Assembly (NCBI GenBank): GCA_030668025.1
Contig: DAOUUT010000068.1
Coordinates: forward strand, 1-14,102
Length of the DNA stretch: 14,102 bases
Source of the DNA: Promethearchaeota archaeon
Lineage (GTDB): Archaea; Asgardarchaeota; Lokiarchaeia; Sigynarchaeales; SOKP01
Direction of reading: 5' to 3'
Program-made: the position numbers and the translations under genes
In this document: positions 1 through 6,931 of the stretch, piece by piece
Numbering within the stretch: the stretch's first letter is position 1
Layout: each line of letters starts with the position of its first letter
Notes under the pieces: generated by a model
What the model was told of the DNA's origin: nothing
The model's input: the letters and a program-made list of their open reading frames with translations, nothing else
The model's database searches: none

Positions 1-174
1 ATAGCTATAGGCGGCCATGCTAGAGTAGGTTTTGAAGATAATGTTTACCTTTCTAAAGGTGTATTAGCTAAGTCTAACAGTGAATTAGTCGAAAAAATAG
101 TTAGGATTTCAAAAGAAATAGGTAGAGACATCGCGTCTCCTTACGAAGCGAGAAAAATTTTAGGTTTAAATTAA
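1..174 (+). CDS. kce: 3-keto-5-aminohexanoate cleavage enzyme, C-terminal fragment
   Basis: Only the last 57 codons are in the window; the gene enters from the left edge in frame 1 and ends at TAA 172-174. The fragment opens with [20 protein letters not shown], the signature near the C-terminus of the BKACE (DUF849) family. From memory of the characterised Kce structure, the R-V-G-x-E-D stretch supplies the zinc-ligand glutamate and the arginine/aspartate active-site residues, and all three are present (fragment R8, E12, D13). Kce condenses 5-amino-3-oxohexanoate with acetyl-CoA to give 3-aminobutyryl-CoA and acetoacetate. BKACE enzymes differ in beta-keto acid substrate and the specificity loop lies outside the window, so the Kce assignment rests on the kdd-kamA-kamDE genes that follow. 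The methyltransferase gene starts 30 bases downstream, probably in the same transcript. Confidence 0.88.
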   Translation: MAIGGHARVGFEDNVYLSKGVLAKSNSELVEKIVRISKEIGRDIASPYEARKILGLN

Positions 175-204
175 AAAATACAAATAAAGAAAAAGGTTAA
201 GAAT

Positions 205-912
205 GTGTATAAAGAATTTGCTAATACTTACGATCTAATTTATTCGTTTAAGGATTACAAAAAAGAAGTTAAAAAAATTAAGAAGCTGATTAAAAAATAC
301 AAAATTACAGATGGTTGCGAACTTTTAGATGTAGCTTGCGGTACTGGAGAGCATCTAAAATATTTTAAAGATAGTTTTATTTGCACTGGTGTGGATATCA
401 ACGAAGGAATACTGAATGTCGCTAAAAATAAAGTCAAAGAAGCGACTTTCAAACAAGCTGATATGATAAATTTCGATCTAAACAAACAATTTGATGTAAT
501 TTTATCTTTGTTTAGTTCGATCGGGTATGTAAAAACTTATGATAATCTGGAAAAAACTATTGTAAACTTTGCGAAGCATTTAAAACAAGGCGGAGTCTTA
601 GTATTAGAACTATGGTTTACGAAATCTACTTACTGGGTGGGTCTCCCGAGCATGACAACTTACGATGGAGACGATATTAAGATTGCTCGATTAAATACAA
701 CAAAATTAGAGAACGACTTATCTGTAATGGAAATGCATTATTTGATCGTAGAAAGAAATAAGGATGTTAAATATTTCGTAGATAAACATGAATTAGGTTT
801 ATTTGAGATTGATAAAACTCTCGCATTCATGGAAAAAGCCGGTCTGAAAGTAGATTTTCTAAAAGATGGCTTGATGAAAGAAAGAGGATTGTATGTTGGG
901 GTTAAAATGTAA
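205..912 (+). CDS. class I SAM-dependent methyltransferase, substrate unknown
   Basis: A 235-residue protein read from a GTG at 205; an ATG overlapping it at 203 is in the wrong frame. An AAGG-like ribosome site lies about 8 bases upstream. Residues 40-50 (LLDVACGTGEH) are the glycine-rich SAM-binding motif I, with the acidic end of strand 2 following (TGVDIN, about 68-73) and a motif-II-like DVILSLFSSIGY stretch near 97-108. Overall it resembles the small N-methyltransferases of the glycine/sarcosine or sugar-amine type, but no substrate can be read from the sequence. It sits between kce and kdd in the same direction, which suggests a role with an amine intermediate of lysine breakdown or with corrinoid or cofactor upkeep; that is inference only. 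It is not a standard part of the bacterial lysine-fermentation cluster. Confidence 0.85.
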   Translation: MYKEFANTYDLIYSFKDYKKEVKKIKKLIKKYKITDGCELLDVACGTGEHLKYFKDSFICTGVDINEGILNVAKNKVKEATFKQADMINFDLNKQFDVILSLFSSIGYVKTYDNLEKTIVNFAKHLKQGGVLVLELWFTKSTYWVGLPSMTTYDGDDIKIARLNTTKLENDLSVMEMHYLIVERNKDVKYFVDKHELGLFEIDKTLAFMEKAGLKVDFLKDGLMKERGLYVGVKM

Positions 913-927
913 AATATTAGAAAAAAT

Positions 928-993
928 TATAATTATATTGAGTCTTTACTAAGATTAGGTACTATAATAAATAATTTGTAAGATTAGATGGAG
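928..993 (+). promoter_or_regulatory. possible promoter and ribosome site for kdd
   Basis: The 89-base gap before kdd holds two TATA-like stretches: TTATAATTATA at 928-938 and TATAATAAATAA at 963-974. A TGGAG Shine-Dalgarno match at 989-993 lies 8 bases before the kdd ATG at 1002 and supports that start. Initiation from the upstream TATA would keep this site in the leader, while initiation from the downstream one would remove most of it. Because the region is very AT-rich, the TATA matches alone are weak evidence. Confidence 0.4.
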
Positions 994-1001
994 AACTTTA
1001 C

Positions 1002-2042
1002 ATGGCGAAAGGTAATAAATACGGAACTCATAGAGTCATTGAGCCTAAAGGGACGCTTCCTCAACCTGCTTTTAAAATATCCAACGATACGACCATATTC
1101 GACAACGAAATATTAATAGATGTCGATTATTTGAATATTGATTCCGCAAGCTTTACTCAACTTAAAGAAGAAGCGGGAGGAGATATAGAAAAAATAAAAG
1201 CGAAAATAATGGAAATTGTTCAAGAAAGGGGAAAAATGCAAAATCCCGTTACTGGTTCAGGTGGAATGCTGATTGGAAACGTAGAAAAAGTAGGACCAGA
1301 TCTGACAGGAAAAATCGATTTACAAATAGGAGATAAAATTGCTACTTTAGTTTCTCTTTCTTTGACACCACTTAAGATTGAAAAAATTTTAGATATCAAA
1401 CCAGATATAGATCGAGTTGAAATTGAAGGTAAAGCCATACTATTTGAAAGCGGAATTTATGCCAAAATCCCAAAAGATATGGACGATAAATTAGCCTTAG
1501 CTGCTCTTGATGTAGCAGGGGCTCCAGCTCAAACAAAGAAGATTGTTAAATCAGGAGACTCTGTTTTAATTCTTGGAGCAACTGGAAAATCTGGGTTAAT
1601 GTGCTCTTTTATAGCAAAAAATAATGTTGGACCAAACGGTAAAGTAATAGGACAAGCTAGAAATGAGAAGAGAGCTGAGTTCCTTAGGGAAACAGGTTTC
1701 TGCCATGAAGTAATTATTGCTGACATCCTTAAACCGCTGGACGTCTTAGAAAAGGTATTTTTTATTAACGATGGAAATGAAGTTGATATTTCCATTAACT
1801 GTCTAAGTATACCAAACACTGAAATGTCAAGTATTTTACCCGTTAAGGATGAAGGGATCGTGTATTTCTTTTCTATGGCTACTAGTTTTACTAAAGCCGC
1901 ATTAGGTGCTGAGGGTGTCGGGAAAGATGTTACGATGATAATTGGGAATGGGTATACTAAAGGACACGCTCAAATAGCTTTAGATGAGTTACGAGAGTCT
2001 GAAAAATTACGAAAAATATTTGAAGAAAAATATATAAAATAA
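1002..2042 (+). CDS. kdd: L-erythro-3,5-diaminohexanoate dehydrogenase
   Basis: A 346-residue protein, the usual length for Kdd. It oxidatively deaminates L-erythro-3,5-diaminohexanoate to 5-amino-3-oxohexanoate, reducing NAD(P), and feeds Kce. The N-terminal half is GroES-like (NPVTGSGGMLIGNVEKVG, then a DLQIGDKIATLVSL segment). A Rossmann fold follows, with the dinucleotide-binding loop GATGKSG at residues 192-198 preceded by VLIL. The N-terminus, with KYGTHRVIEPKGTLPQPA, is characteristic of this family rather than of general alcohol dehydrogenases. The TGGAG ribosome site 8 bases upstream supports the ATG. The kamA gene starts 41 bases after the stop. The bacterial counterparts in Fusobacterium and Clostridium lie in the same kce-kdd-kamA order, which makes the assignment strong. 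Confidence 0.93.
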   Translation: MAKGNKYGTHRVIEPKGTLPQPAFKISNDTTIFDNEILIDVDYLNIDSASFTQLKEEAGGDIEKIKAKIMEIVQERGKMQNPVTGSGGMLIGNVEKVGPDLTGKIDLQIGDKIATLVSLSLTPLKIEKILDIKPDIDRVEIEGKAILFESGIYAKIPKDMDDKLALAALDVAGAPAQTKKIVKSGDSVLILGATGKSGLMCSFIAKNNVGPNGKVIGQARNEKRAEFLRETGFCHEVIIADILKPLDVLEKVFFINDGNEVDISINCLSIPNTEMSSILPVKDEGIVYFFSMATSFTKAALGAEGVGKDVTMIIGNGYTKGHAQIALDELRESEKLRKIFEEKYIK

Positions 2043-2083
2043 ATTGAAATAAGAAAATAATTAAATATGTAAAGTGAATTTTT

Positions 2084-3322
2084 ATGAGAGTAAATAGAAG
2101 AAAAGAATTGTTTAACAAAGTAAGCGACGAAGATTGGAATAATTGGCGCTGGCAATTTAAGAATAGAATAAGCACTTTAGAAGACCTTAAACAATATATT
2201 CCACTGACTAAAGAAGAGGACGACCCAAAACTCTTAAAAGAATTGCGAATGGCAATCACACCTTATTACTTATCGTTAATCGACCCTTACGATCCTTACG
2301 ATCCTATAAGAAAACAGGCTATCCCTACTATCCATGAATTACACAGATCGTCAAGTGATCTTGTAGATCCTCTTCACGAAGATGTTGATTCGCCAGTTCC
2401 AGGTCTAACCCATAGATATCCTGATCGTATTTTGTTTTTAGTTACTGAAAATTGTTCGATGTATTGCCGACATTGTACTCGCAAGAGATTTGCCGGTCAT
2501 CACGATAAAGCGCCACCACAAACACAAATTGATAAATGTATTGAATATATACAAGAAACTCCGGCTATAAGAGATGTACTATTATCTGGAGGCGATGCTT
2601 TATTAATTTCTGATAAAAAATTAGAAGATCTTCTGATCAGATTAAAGGAAATTCCTCACGTAGAAATAGTACGATTAGGTTCTCGAACACCCGTAGTTAT
2701 GCCCCAAAGAATTACTCCTGAACTATGTGAAATGATTAAGAAATATCATCCTATTTGGCTAAATACCCATTTCAATCATTCTAACGAAATTACAGAAGAC
2801 TCTAAAAGAGCATGCGAAATGTTAGCAGATGCGGGAATCCCCCTTGGAAATCAATCGGTACTATTGAAAGGCGTAAATGATTGTATTCATGTCATGAAAA
2901 ATTTAGTCCAAGACCTTGTAAAAATTAGAGTAAGACCTTACTATATTTATCAATGCGATCTCTCTGTTGGTCTTGAGCATTTTAGAACCCGCGTTGCTCA
3001 AGGTATTGAAATCATTGAAGGATTAAGGGGTCATACATCAGGACTCTGTGTACCTACTTTTGTAGTGGATGCACCCGGTGGAGGCGGTAAGATACCTGTT
3101 ATGCCCGATTATACAATCTCTCAGGGGAATAAACGGGTTGTGTTAAGAAATTTTGAGGGTGTTATTACAACATACGAAGAACCAGACGATTATATTCCGG
3201 GCTGTAATTGCGAAGAAGTTGAGAAGCAAATTGGTGTATCGGCATTACTGAGTGGCGAAAAAATAACTATTGAACCTGAAGATTTGGAAAGAAATGTTAG
3301 AAAAAGAAATCTATCCAAATAA
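2084..3322 (+). CDS. kamA: L-lysine 2,3-aminomutase (radical SAM, PLP)
   Basis: A 412-residue enzyme converting L-lysine to L-beta-lysine, the first step of the pathway. The radical-SAM cluster motif is CSMYCRHC, with cysteines at 124, 128 and 131. The PLP lysine is K336 in DAPGGGGK. Two aspartates known in the Clostridium subterminale enzyme to bind the side-chain amino group of lysine (D293 and D330 there) are present here as D292 (YQCDLS) and D329. This argues for a lysine rather than a glutamate 2,3-aminomutase. The N-terminal WNNWRWQFKNRI and IDPYDPYDPIRKQAIPT segments are also typical. A zinc-site-like cluster of cysteines sits near the C-terminus (PGCNCEE), as in the family. There is no strong ribosome site before the ATG. 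Sensitivity of the iron-sulfur cluster to oxygen fits an anaerobe. Confidence 0.96.
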   Translation: MRVNRRKELFNKVSDEDWNNWRWQFKNRISTLEDLKQYIPLTKEEDDPKLLKELRMAITPYYLSLIDPYDPYDPIRKQAIPTIHELHRSSSDLVDPLHEDVDSPVPGLTHRYPDRILFLVTENCSMYCRHCTRKRFAGHHDKAPPQTQIDKCIEYIQETPAIRDVLLSGGDALLISDKKLEDLLIRLKEIPHVEIVRLGSRTPVVMPQRITPELCEMIKKYHPIWLNTHFNHSNEITEDSKRACEMLADAGIPLGNQSVLLKGVNDCIHVMKNLVQDLVKIRVRPYYIYQCDLSVGLEHFRTRVAQGIEIIEGLRGHTSGLCVPTFVVDAPGGGGKIPVMPDYTISQGNKRVVLRNFEGVITTYEEPDDYIPGCNCEEVEKQIGVSALLSGEKITIEPEDLERNVRKRNLSK

Positions 3323-3343
3323 ACATCTTTTATTTAGAATAAG

Positions 3344-3380
3344 AAATGATGAATCATTTAGTAGATAATTAAAGTTATCT
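3344..3380. promoter_or_regulatory. two inverted repeats upstream of the kamB promoter, candidate operator
   Basis: In the 114-base gap between kamA and kamB there are two short palindromes. AAATGAT (3344-3350) and ATCATTT (3353-3359) are separated by 2 bases. AGATAA (3363-3368) and TTATCT (3375-3380) are separated by 6 bases. They lie 28 to 70 bases upstream of a TATA box at 3408-3416, a position where archaeal regulators of the Lrp or TrmB type commonly bind. No regulator gene with a helix-turn-helix is in the window, so the binding protein is unknown. Chance palindromes of this size are common in AT-rich DNA. Confidence 0.35.
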
Positions 3381-3407
3381 TAATTTACTATTCCTTCTTA
3401 TTAGATC

Positions 3408-3416
3408 ATATAAATA
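3408..3416 (+). promoter_or_regulatory. TATA box for kamB, probable leaderless transcript
   Basis: ATATAAATA is centred about 25 bases before the A of the kamB ATG at 3437. Archaeal transcription starts about 25 bases downstream of the TATA centre, so the transcript should begin at or next to the start codon. No Shine-Dalgarno match is present in the 20 bases before the ATG, which agrees with a leaderless message. This suggests kamB-kamD-kamE has its own promoter, separate from kdd-kamA. Confidence 0.5.
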
Positions 3417-3436
3417 CATTTGATACTCTCATTAAA

Positions 3437-4474
3437 ATGGAATTTGTTAATTTCATACAAGAAAAAATAAAGGATTATAAAATAATCTCAATTATAGGAC
3501 TCGCTAAGAATGTTAGTAAAACTACTACATTAAATCATATTATTCAAACTTTAAAAGGAAAATATATCTTAGGACTTACATCTATTGGGCGAGATGGTGA
3601 AAAATACGATGCTATCACGACTTTACCTAAACCACGCATATTTGTCGAATCAGGGACATTAATAGCTACAGCTGTTCACAGTATTAAAAACAGTGAAGCA
3701 AAAATTGAGATTATAAAGACAACTGGAATCAACACTCCAATGGGAAAAATCGTTATTGCAAGAGTTATATCAAATGGCTATATTGAATTGGCAGGACCTT
3801 CTATTAACTCAGAATTAAGATCTGTATGTAAAGAATTATTAAATTTAGGTAGTAATTTGATATTAATTGATGGTGCATTTGATCGCAGATCTTATGCTTC
3901 ACCTCTAGTATCAGAAGCGACAATCCTTTCTACTGGAGCCTCTGTATCTAAGGAAATGCAAGAGGTTATTGATATAACGCATCATACAATGAATTTAATA
4001 TCCTTAGAAAATGAAGAAAATTTGCAATTAATTAATTTAGCAAAAAATATCATATCCAAGGCTAAAGTTGGAATCATTAATAAAGACTATTCAGTTAAAA
4101 TGTTAGAACTATTAACAGCTTTGGATTCTGTAGACGAAATCTTAAATTTTATGACGAATAAATCTAAAGTCCTTGTAATTCGCGGAGCAATCACAGATAA
4201 ATTCCTTGAAGAGTTTATGAAGAAATCAGATCTTTATAGAAATATTAAAATTTTGGTCCCTGATGCAACAAAATTGTTTTTAAATAAAACGACATTTGAA
4301 AAATATTCTAAAAAAGGTGGAGTCATAAAAGTTTTAAATAAAATTAAAATTGTTGTCGTCACAATCAATCCAACTTCGCCTTTAGGTTATAAATTTGATA
4401 AATCTAAGTTCTTAAACGAATTAAAAAGAGGAGTCGCTATTCCGATTTATGATCTTGGACCGAGTAAATACTAA
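3437..4474 (+). CDS. kamB: lysine 5,6-aminomutase reactivase subunit KamB
   Basis: A 345-residue soluble protein at the place KamB takes in bacterial lysine-fermentation clusters, between kamA and kamD. KamB works with the MutS-like KamC in ATP-dependent reactivation of the adenosylcobalamin aminomutase KamDE after suicide inactivation. That role comes from family annotation and is less well tested than the pathway enzymes. The N-terminal IISIIGLAKNVSKTTTLNHI (residues 16-35) is a P-loop-like stretch, but serine 27 stands where the Walker A glycine before Lys-Thr is expected. A second conserved block is LILIDGAFDRRSYASP, near residues 140-155. The C-terminal INPTSPLGYKFDKSKFL also looks family-typical. 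Here kamD follows directly after a 75-base gap and no kamC is present, so KamB may work alone or with a partner encoded elsewhere. Confidence 0.8.
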   Translation: MEFVNFIQEKIKDYKIISIIGLAKNVSKTTTLNHIIQTLKGKYILGLTSIGRDGEKYDAITTLPKPRIFVESGTLIATAVHSIKNSEAKIEIIKTTGINTPMGKIVIARVISNGYIELAGPSINSELRSVCKELLNLGSNLILIDGAFDRRSYASPLVSEATILSTGASVSKEMQEVIDITHHTMNLISLENEENLQLINLAKNIISKAKVGIINKDYSVKMLELLTALDSVDEILNFMTNKSKVLVIRGAITDKFLEEFMKKSDLYRNIKILVPDATKLFLNKTTFEKYSKKGGVIKVLNKIKIVVVTINPTSPLGYKFDKSKFLNELKRGVAIPIYDLGPSKY

Positions 4475-4503
4475 AGTATAATTTGTTTGAATTACTAAAT
4501 GAA

Positions 4504-4542
4504 TTATAAATTTTTAAAAAGTTAATTTCTTTCAGAGGTAAT
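4504..4542 (+). promoter_or_regulatory. ribosome site and possible TATA box for kamD
   Basis: AGAGGTAA at 4535-4542 is a good Shine-Dalgarno match placed 7 bases before the kamD ATG at 4550, which fixes this start. TTATAAAT at 4504-4511 could serve as a TATA box giving a leader of about 17 bases, but kamD may also be read through from kamB. Confidence 0.5.
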
Positions 4543-4549
4543 AATAACA

Positions 4550-6127
4550 ATGATAGCAAAAACTAAGCTAAATTTGAATTTTGAATTGGTCGAAAAAGCC
4601 AGAAACATAGCCCGAATAATTGCTAATGATACTCAAAAATTTATAGACAATCACACTACGACCTCAATTGAGAGGACAATATGTAGATTATTAGGGATTG
4701 ATGGAACTGACGAATTTGGAGTTCCTCTACCCAATATTGTAGTTGATCATATCATAAAAACAGGGCAAATAAATAAGGGTGTTGCATTGTACCTTGGGAA
4801 CGCGATTATACACACAAATTTATCACCCCAAAATATCGCAGAAAAAATCAGTAAAGATCAATTAATCATCACAGATTTTCCAAGGGGGAGCTTATCTGAG
4901 ATAAAAGAGGCATTAACATCGATAATACAGAAGAATATAGATATAATCAGACGAAACAAGCAAAAAAGGGAAGAATTAATTAAGAAATACGGAGAAAAAG
5001 TTGAACCTCTAATCTATATAATTGTTGCCACAGGGAACATTTTTGAAGATATAATCCAAGCTCAAGCTGCTGCAAGACAAGGCGCTGATGTCATAGCCGT
5101 AATACGCTCTACGGGACAGAGTTTATTAGATTATGTCCCTTATGGTAGCACAACTGAAGGATTTGGAGGGACATATGCAACACAAGAAAATTTCCATCTT
5201 ATGAGGTCAGCTTTAGATAAGGTCAGTGAAGAAGAAGGTAGATATATTAGGCTCACTAACTATTGCTCAGGACTATGCATGCCAGAAATTGCTGCTATGG
5301 GCGCATTTGAAAGATTAGATATGATGTTAAACGACGCGTTATATGGGATTTTATTTAGGGATATAAACATGCAAAGAACGATAATCGATCAATATTTTTC
5401 AAGGATGATTAATGCATTTGCTGGAGTAATCATTAATACGGGGGAGGATAATTATCTTACTACTGATGACGCTTATGATGCAGCTCATACAGTGCTAGCA
5501 TCACAATTCATTAATGAACAATTTGCGAAATTAGCAGGTTTAAGTGAAGAGCAAATGGGTTTAGGCCATGCATTTGAAATGAACCCTGAGTTAGAAAATG
5601 GATTTGTTTACGAACTTGCACAAGCGCAAATGGCACGGGAAATATTTCCAAACGCTCCTTTGAAATACATGCCCCCGACAAAATATATAACGGGCAACAT
5701 TTTTAAAGGTCACGTTCAAGATGCTTTATTCAATATCATTACAATTCTTACAAATCAGAGAATTCACTTACTAGGGATGTTAACGGAAGCAATTCACACT
5801 CCATTCATGTCCGATCGGGCTTTATCCATTGAAAATGCGCGATATATTTTTAAAAATATGAAAGATTTAGGAAATGAGATCATGTTTAAAGAAGGAGGGA
5901 TAATACAACAACGTGCAAACGAAGTATTAAATAAAGCCCTTGAACTTCTGACTAAAATTGAAAAGGAAGGACTATTTAAGACCATTGAGAAAGGTATTTT
6001 TGCTGGGATCAAAAGACCGATTGATGGGGGGAAGGGATTGGATGGCGTAATTCATAAAGATAAAGAATATTTTAATCCATTCTTAGAATACATGTCAATA
6101 GAATTAAACTTGAGAGGCGAAAAATAA
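4550..6127 (+). CDS. kamD: lysine 5,6-aminomutase alpha subunit
   Basis: A 525-residue protein close to the roughly 516 residues of the Clostridium sticklandii alpha subunit. With KamE it forms the adenosylcobalamin- and PLP-dependent aminomutase that moves the terminal amino group of L-beta-lysine (or D-lysine) from C6 to C5, giving 3,5-diaminohexanoate. This subunit is the TIM-barrel part. Recognisable family blocks are QAAARQGADVIAVIRSTGQS and the adjoining LLDYVPYGSTTEGFGGTYAT (roughly residues 172-211), and the cysteine-containing LTNYCSGLCMPEIAAMGAFE that follows. A later block is GLGHAFEMNP. The stop codon directly abuts the kamE ATG, so the two subunits are translationally coupled. 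A GAGGTAA ribosome site precedes the start. No frameshift or missing block was seen. Confidence 0.95.
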   Translation: MIAKTKLNLNFELVEKARNIARIIANDTQKFIDNHTTTSIERTICRLLGIDGTDEFGVPLPNIVVDHIIKTGQINKGVALYLGNAIIHTNLSPQNIAEKISKDQLIITDFPRGSLSEIKEALTSIIQKNIDIIRRNKQKREELIKKYGEKVEPLIYIIVATGNIFEDIIQAQAAARQGADVIAVIRSTGQSLLDYVPYGSTTEGFGGTYATQENFHLMRSALDKVSEEEGRYIRLTNYCSGLCMPEIAAMGAFERLDMMLNDALYGILFRDINMQRTIIDQYFSRMINAFAGVIINTGEDNYLTTDDAYDAAHTVLASQFINEQFAKLAGLSEEQMGLGHAFEMNPELENGFVYELAQAQMAREIFPNAPLKYMPPTKYITGNIFKGHVQDALFNIITILTNQRIHLLGMLTEAIHTPFMSDRALSIENARYIFKNMKDLGNEIMFKEGGIIQQRANEVLNKALELLTKIEKEGLFKTIEKGIFAGIKRPIDGGKGLDGVIHKDKEYFNPFLEYMSIELNLRGEK

Positions 6128-6916
6128 ATGGGTGGAGGACATTATTCTACTGAAAAGCAAGAGTTCGATAAGAATTTAGATCTGACTCGAATAAAACCTT
6201 ATGGAGATACAATGAATGACGGTAAAGTTCAAGTTAGTTTTACTCTTCCTGTAGATGATGGAGAAAAAGCTACTTTTGCTGCGTTAGAGATAGCTAAAAA
6301 GATGGGATTAGAAAATCCTTCAGTTGTTTATCATGTTTCGTTAGATAAGGACTTTACTTATTTTGTGTTATATGGAAGCTTTAAACATTATATTAACTAT
6401 ACAGAAATAAAAGTGGAATCCATCGACCTTGAAGCACTGACTATGGAAGAAATTAATGACTATATAAAAACACAAATAAAAAGAAAATTGGTTGTTATTG
6501 GCGCTACGACTGGAACAGATGCACATACTGTAGGAATCGATGCAATTATGAACATGAAGGGATTTGCAGGTCATTATGGTCTAGAGCGATATGAAATGAT
6601 TGAAGCATATAATTTTGGAAGTCAGGTAACAAACGAAGAATTCGTTAAAAAAGCAATCGATTTAAAAGCTGACGTGTTACTGGTGTCTCAAACGGTTACT
6701 CAGAAAGATATTCATTTAAGAAACCTCACTAACTTAGTGGATCTCTTAGAGGCTGAAGAGATTAGAGATAAAGTCGTTTTAATTTGTGGGGGTCCAAGAA
6801 TCTCACATGAACTTGCAAAAGAATTAGGTTTTGACGCAGGTTTTGGATTTAATACATTTTCGGAGAATGTAGCAACTTATTTTGTGAAAGAAATTTATAA
6901 TAGACTATCTAAATGA
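6128..6916 (+). CDS. kamE: lysine 5,6-aminomutase beta subunit, B12-binding
   Basis: A 262-residue cobalamin-binding subunit of the 5,6-aminomutase. An N-terminal dimerisation-type segment (residues 1-100, with STEKQEFDKNLDLTRIKPYG and DTMNDGKVQVSFTLP) precedes a Rossmann-type B12 domain. The cobalt-ligand motif DAHTVG places the histidine at H133. MNMKG places the PLP lysine at K144. Both numbers are the same as in the C. sticklandii beta subunit. Downstream blocks NFGSQVTNEEF, LLVSQTVTQKD and ICGGPRISHELAKELGFDAG are also the B12-domain core. The gene starts on the base after the kamD stop, with GAGAGG about 10 bases upstream. Having AdoCbl and PLP bound on one subunit is the hallmark of this enzyme, so the assignment is firm. 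Confidence 0.97.
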   Translation: MGGGHYSTEKQEFDKNLDLTRIKPYGDTMNDGKVQVSFTLPVDDGEKATFAALEIAKKMGLENPSVVYHVSLDKDFTYFVLYGSFKHYINYTEIKVESIDLEALTMEEINDYIKTQIKRKLVVIGATTGTDAHTVGIDAIMNMKGFAGHYGLERYEMIEAYNFGSQVTNEEFVKKAIDLKADVLLVSQTVTQKDIHLRNLTNLVDLLEAEEIRDKVVLICGGPRISHELAKELGFDAGFGFNTFSENVATYFVKEIYNRLSK

Positions 6917-6931
6917 AATACAAACAAGATT

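Noticed and set aside
203..205. ATG one step before the GTG as start of the methyltransferase
   Set aside because: It is in a different frame from the SAM-binding motif and leads to no extended protein.
1957..2259. 100-codon minus-strand open frame across the kdd-kamA junction
   Set aside because: It overlaps the well-supported ends of kdd and kamA; its phenylalanine- and leucine-rich product is what the antisense of lysine-rich AT-rich coding DNA gives.
2084..3322. Glutamate 2,3-aminomutase or EpmB as alternative for the radical SAM gene
   Set aside because: The aspartates D292 and D329 that bind the lysine side chain are present and the neighbours are lysine pathway genes.
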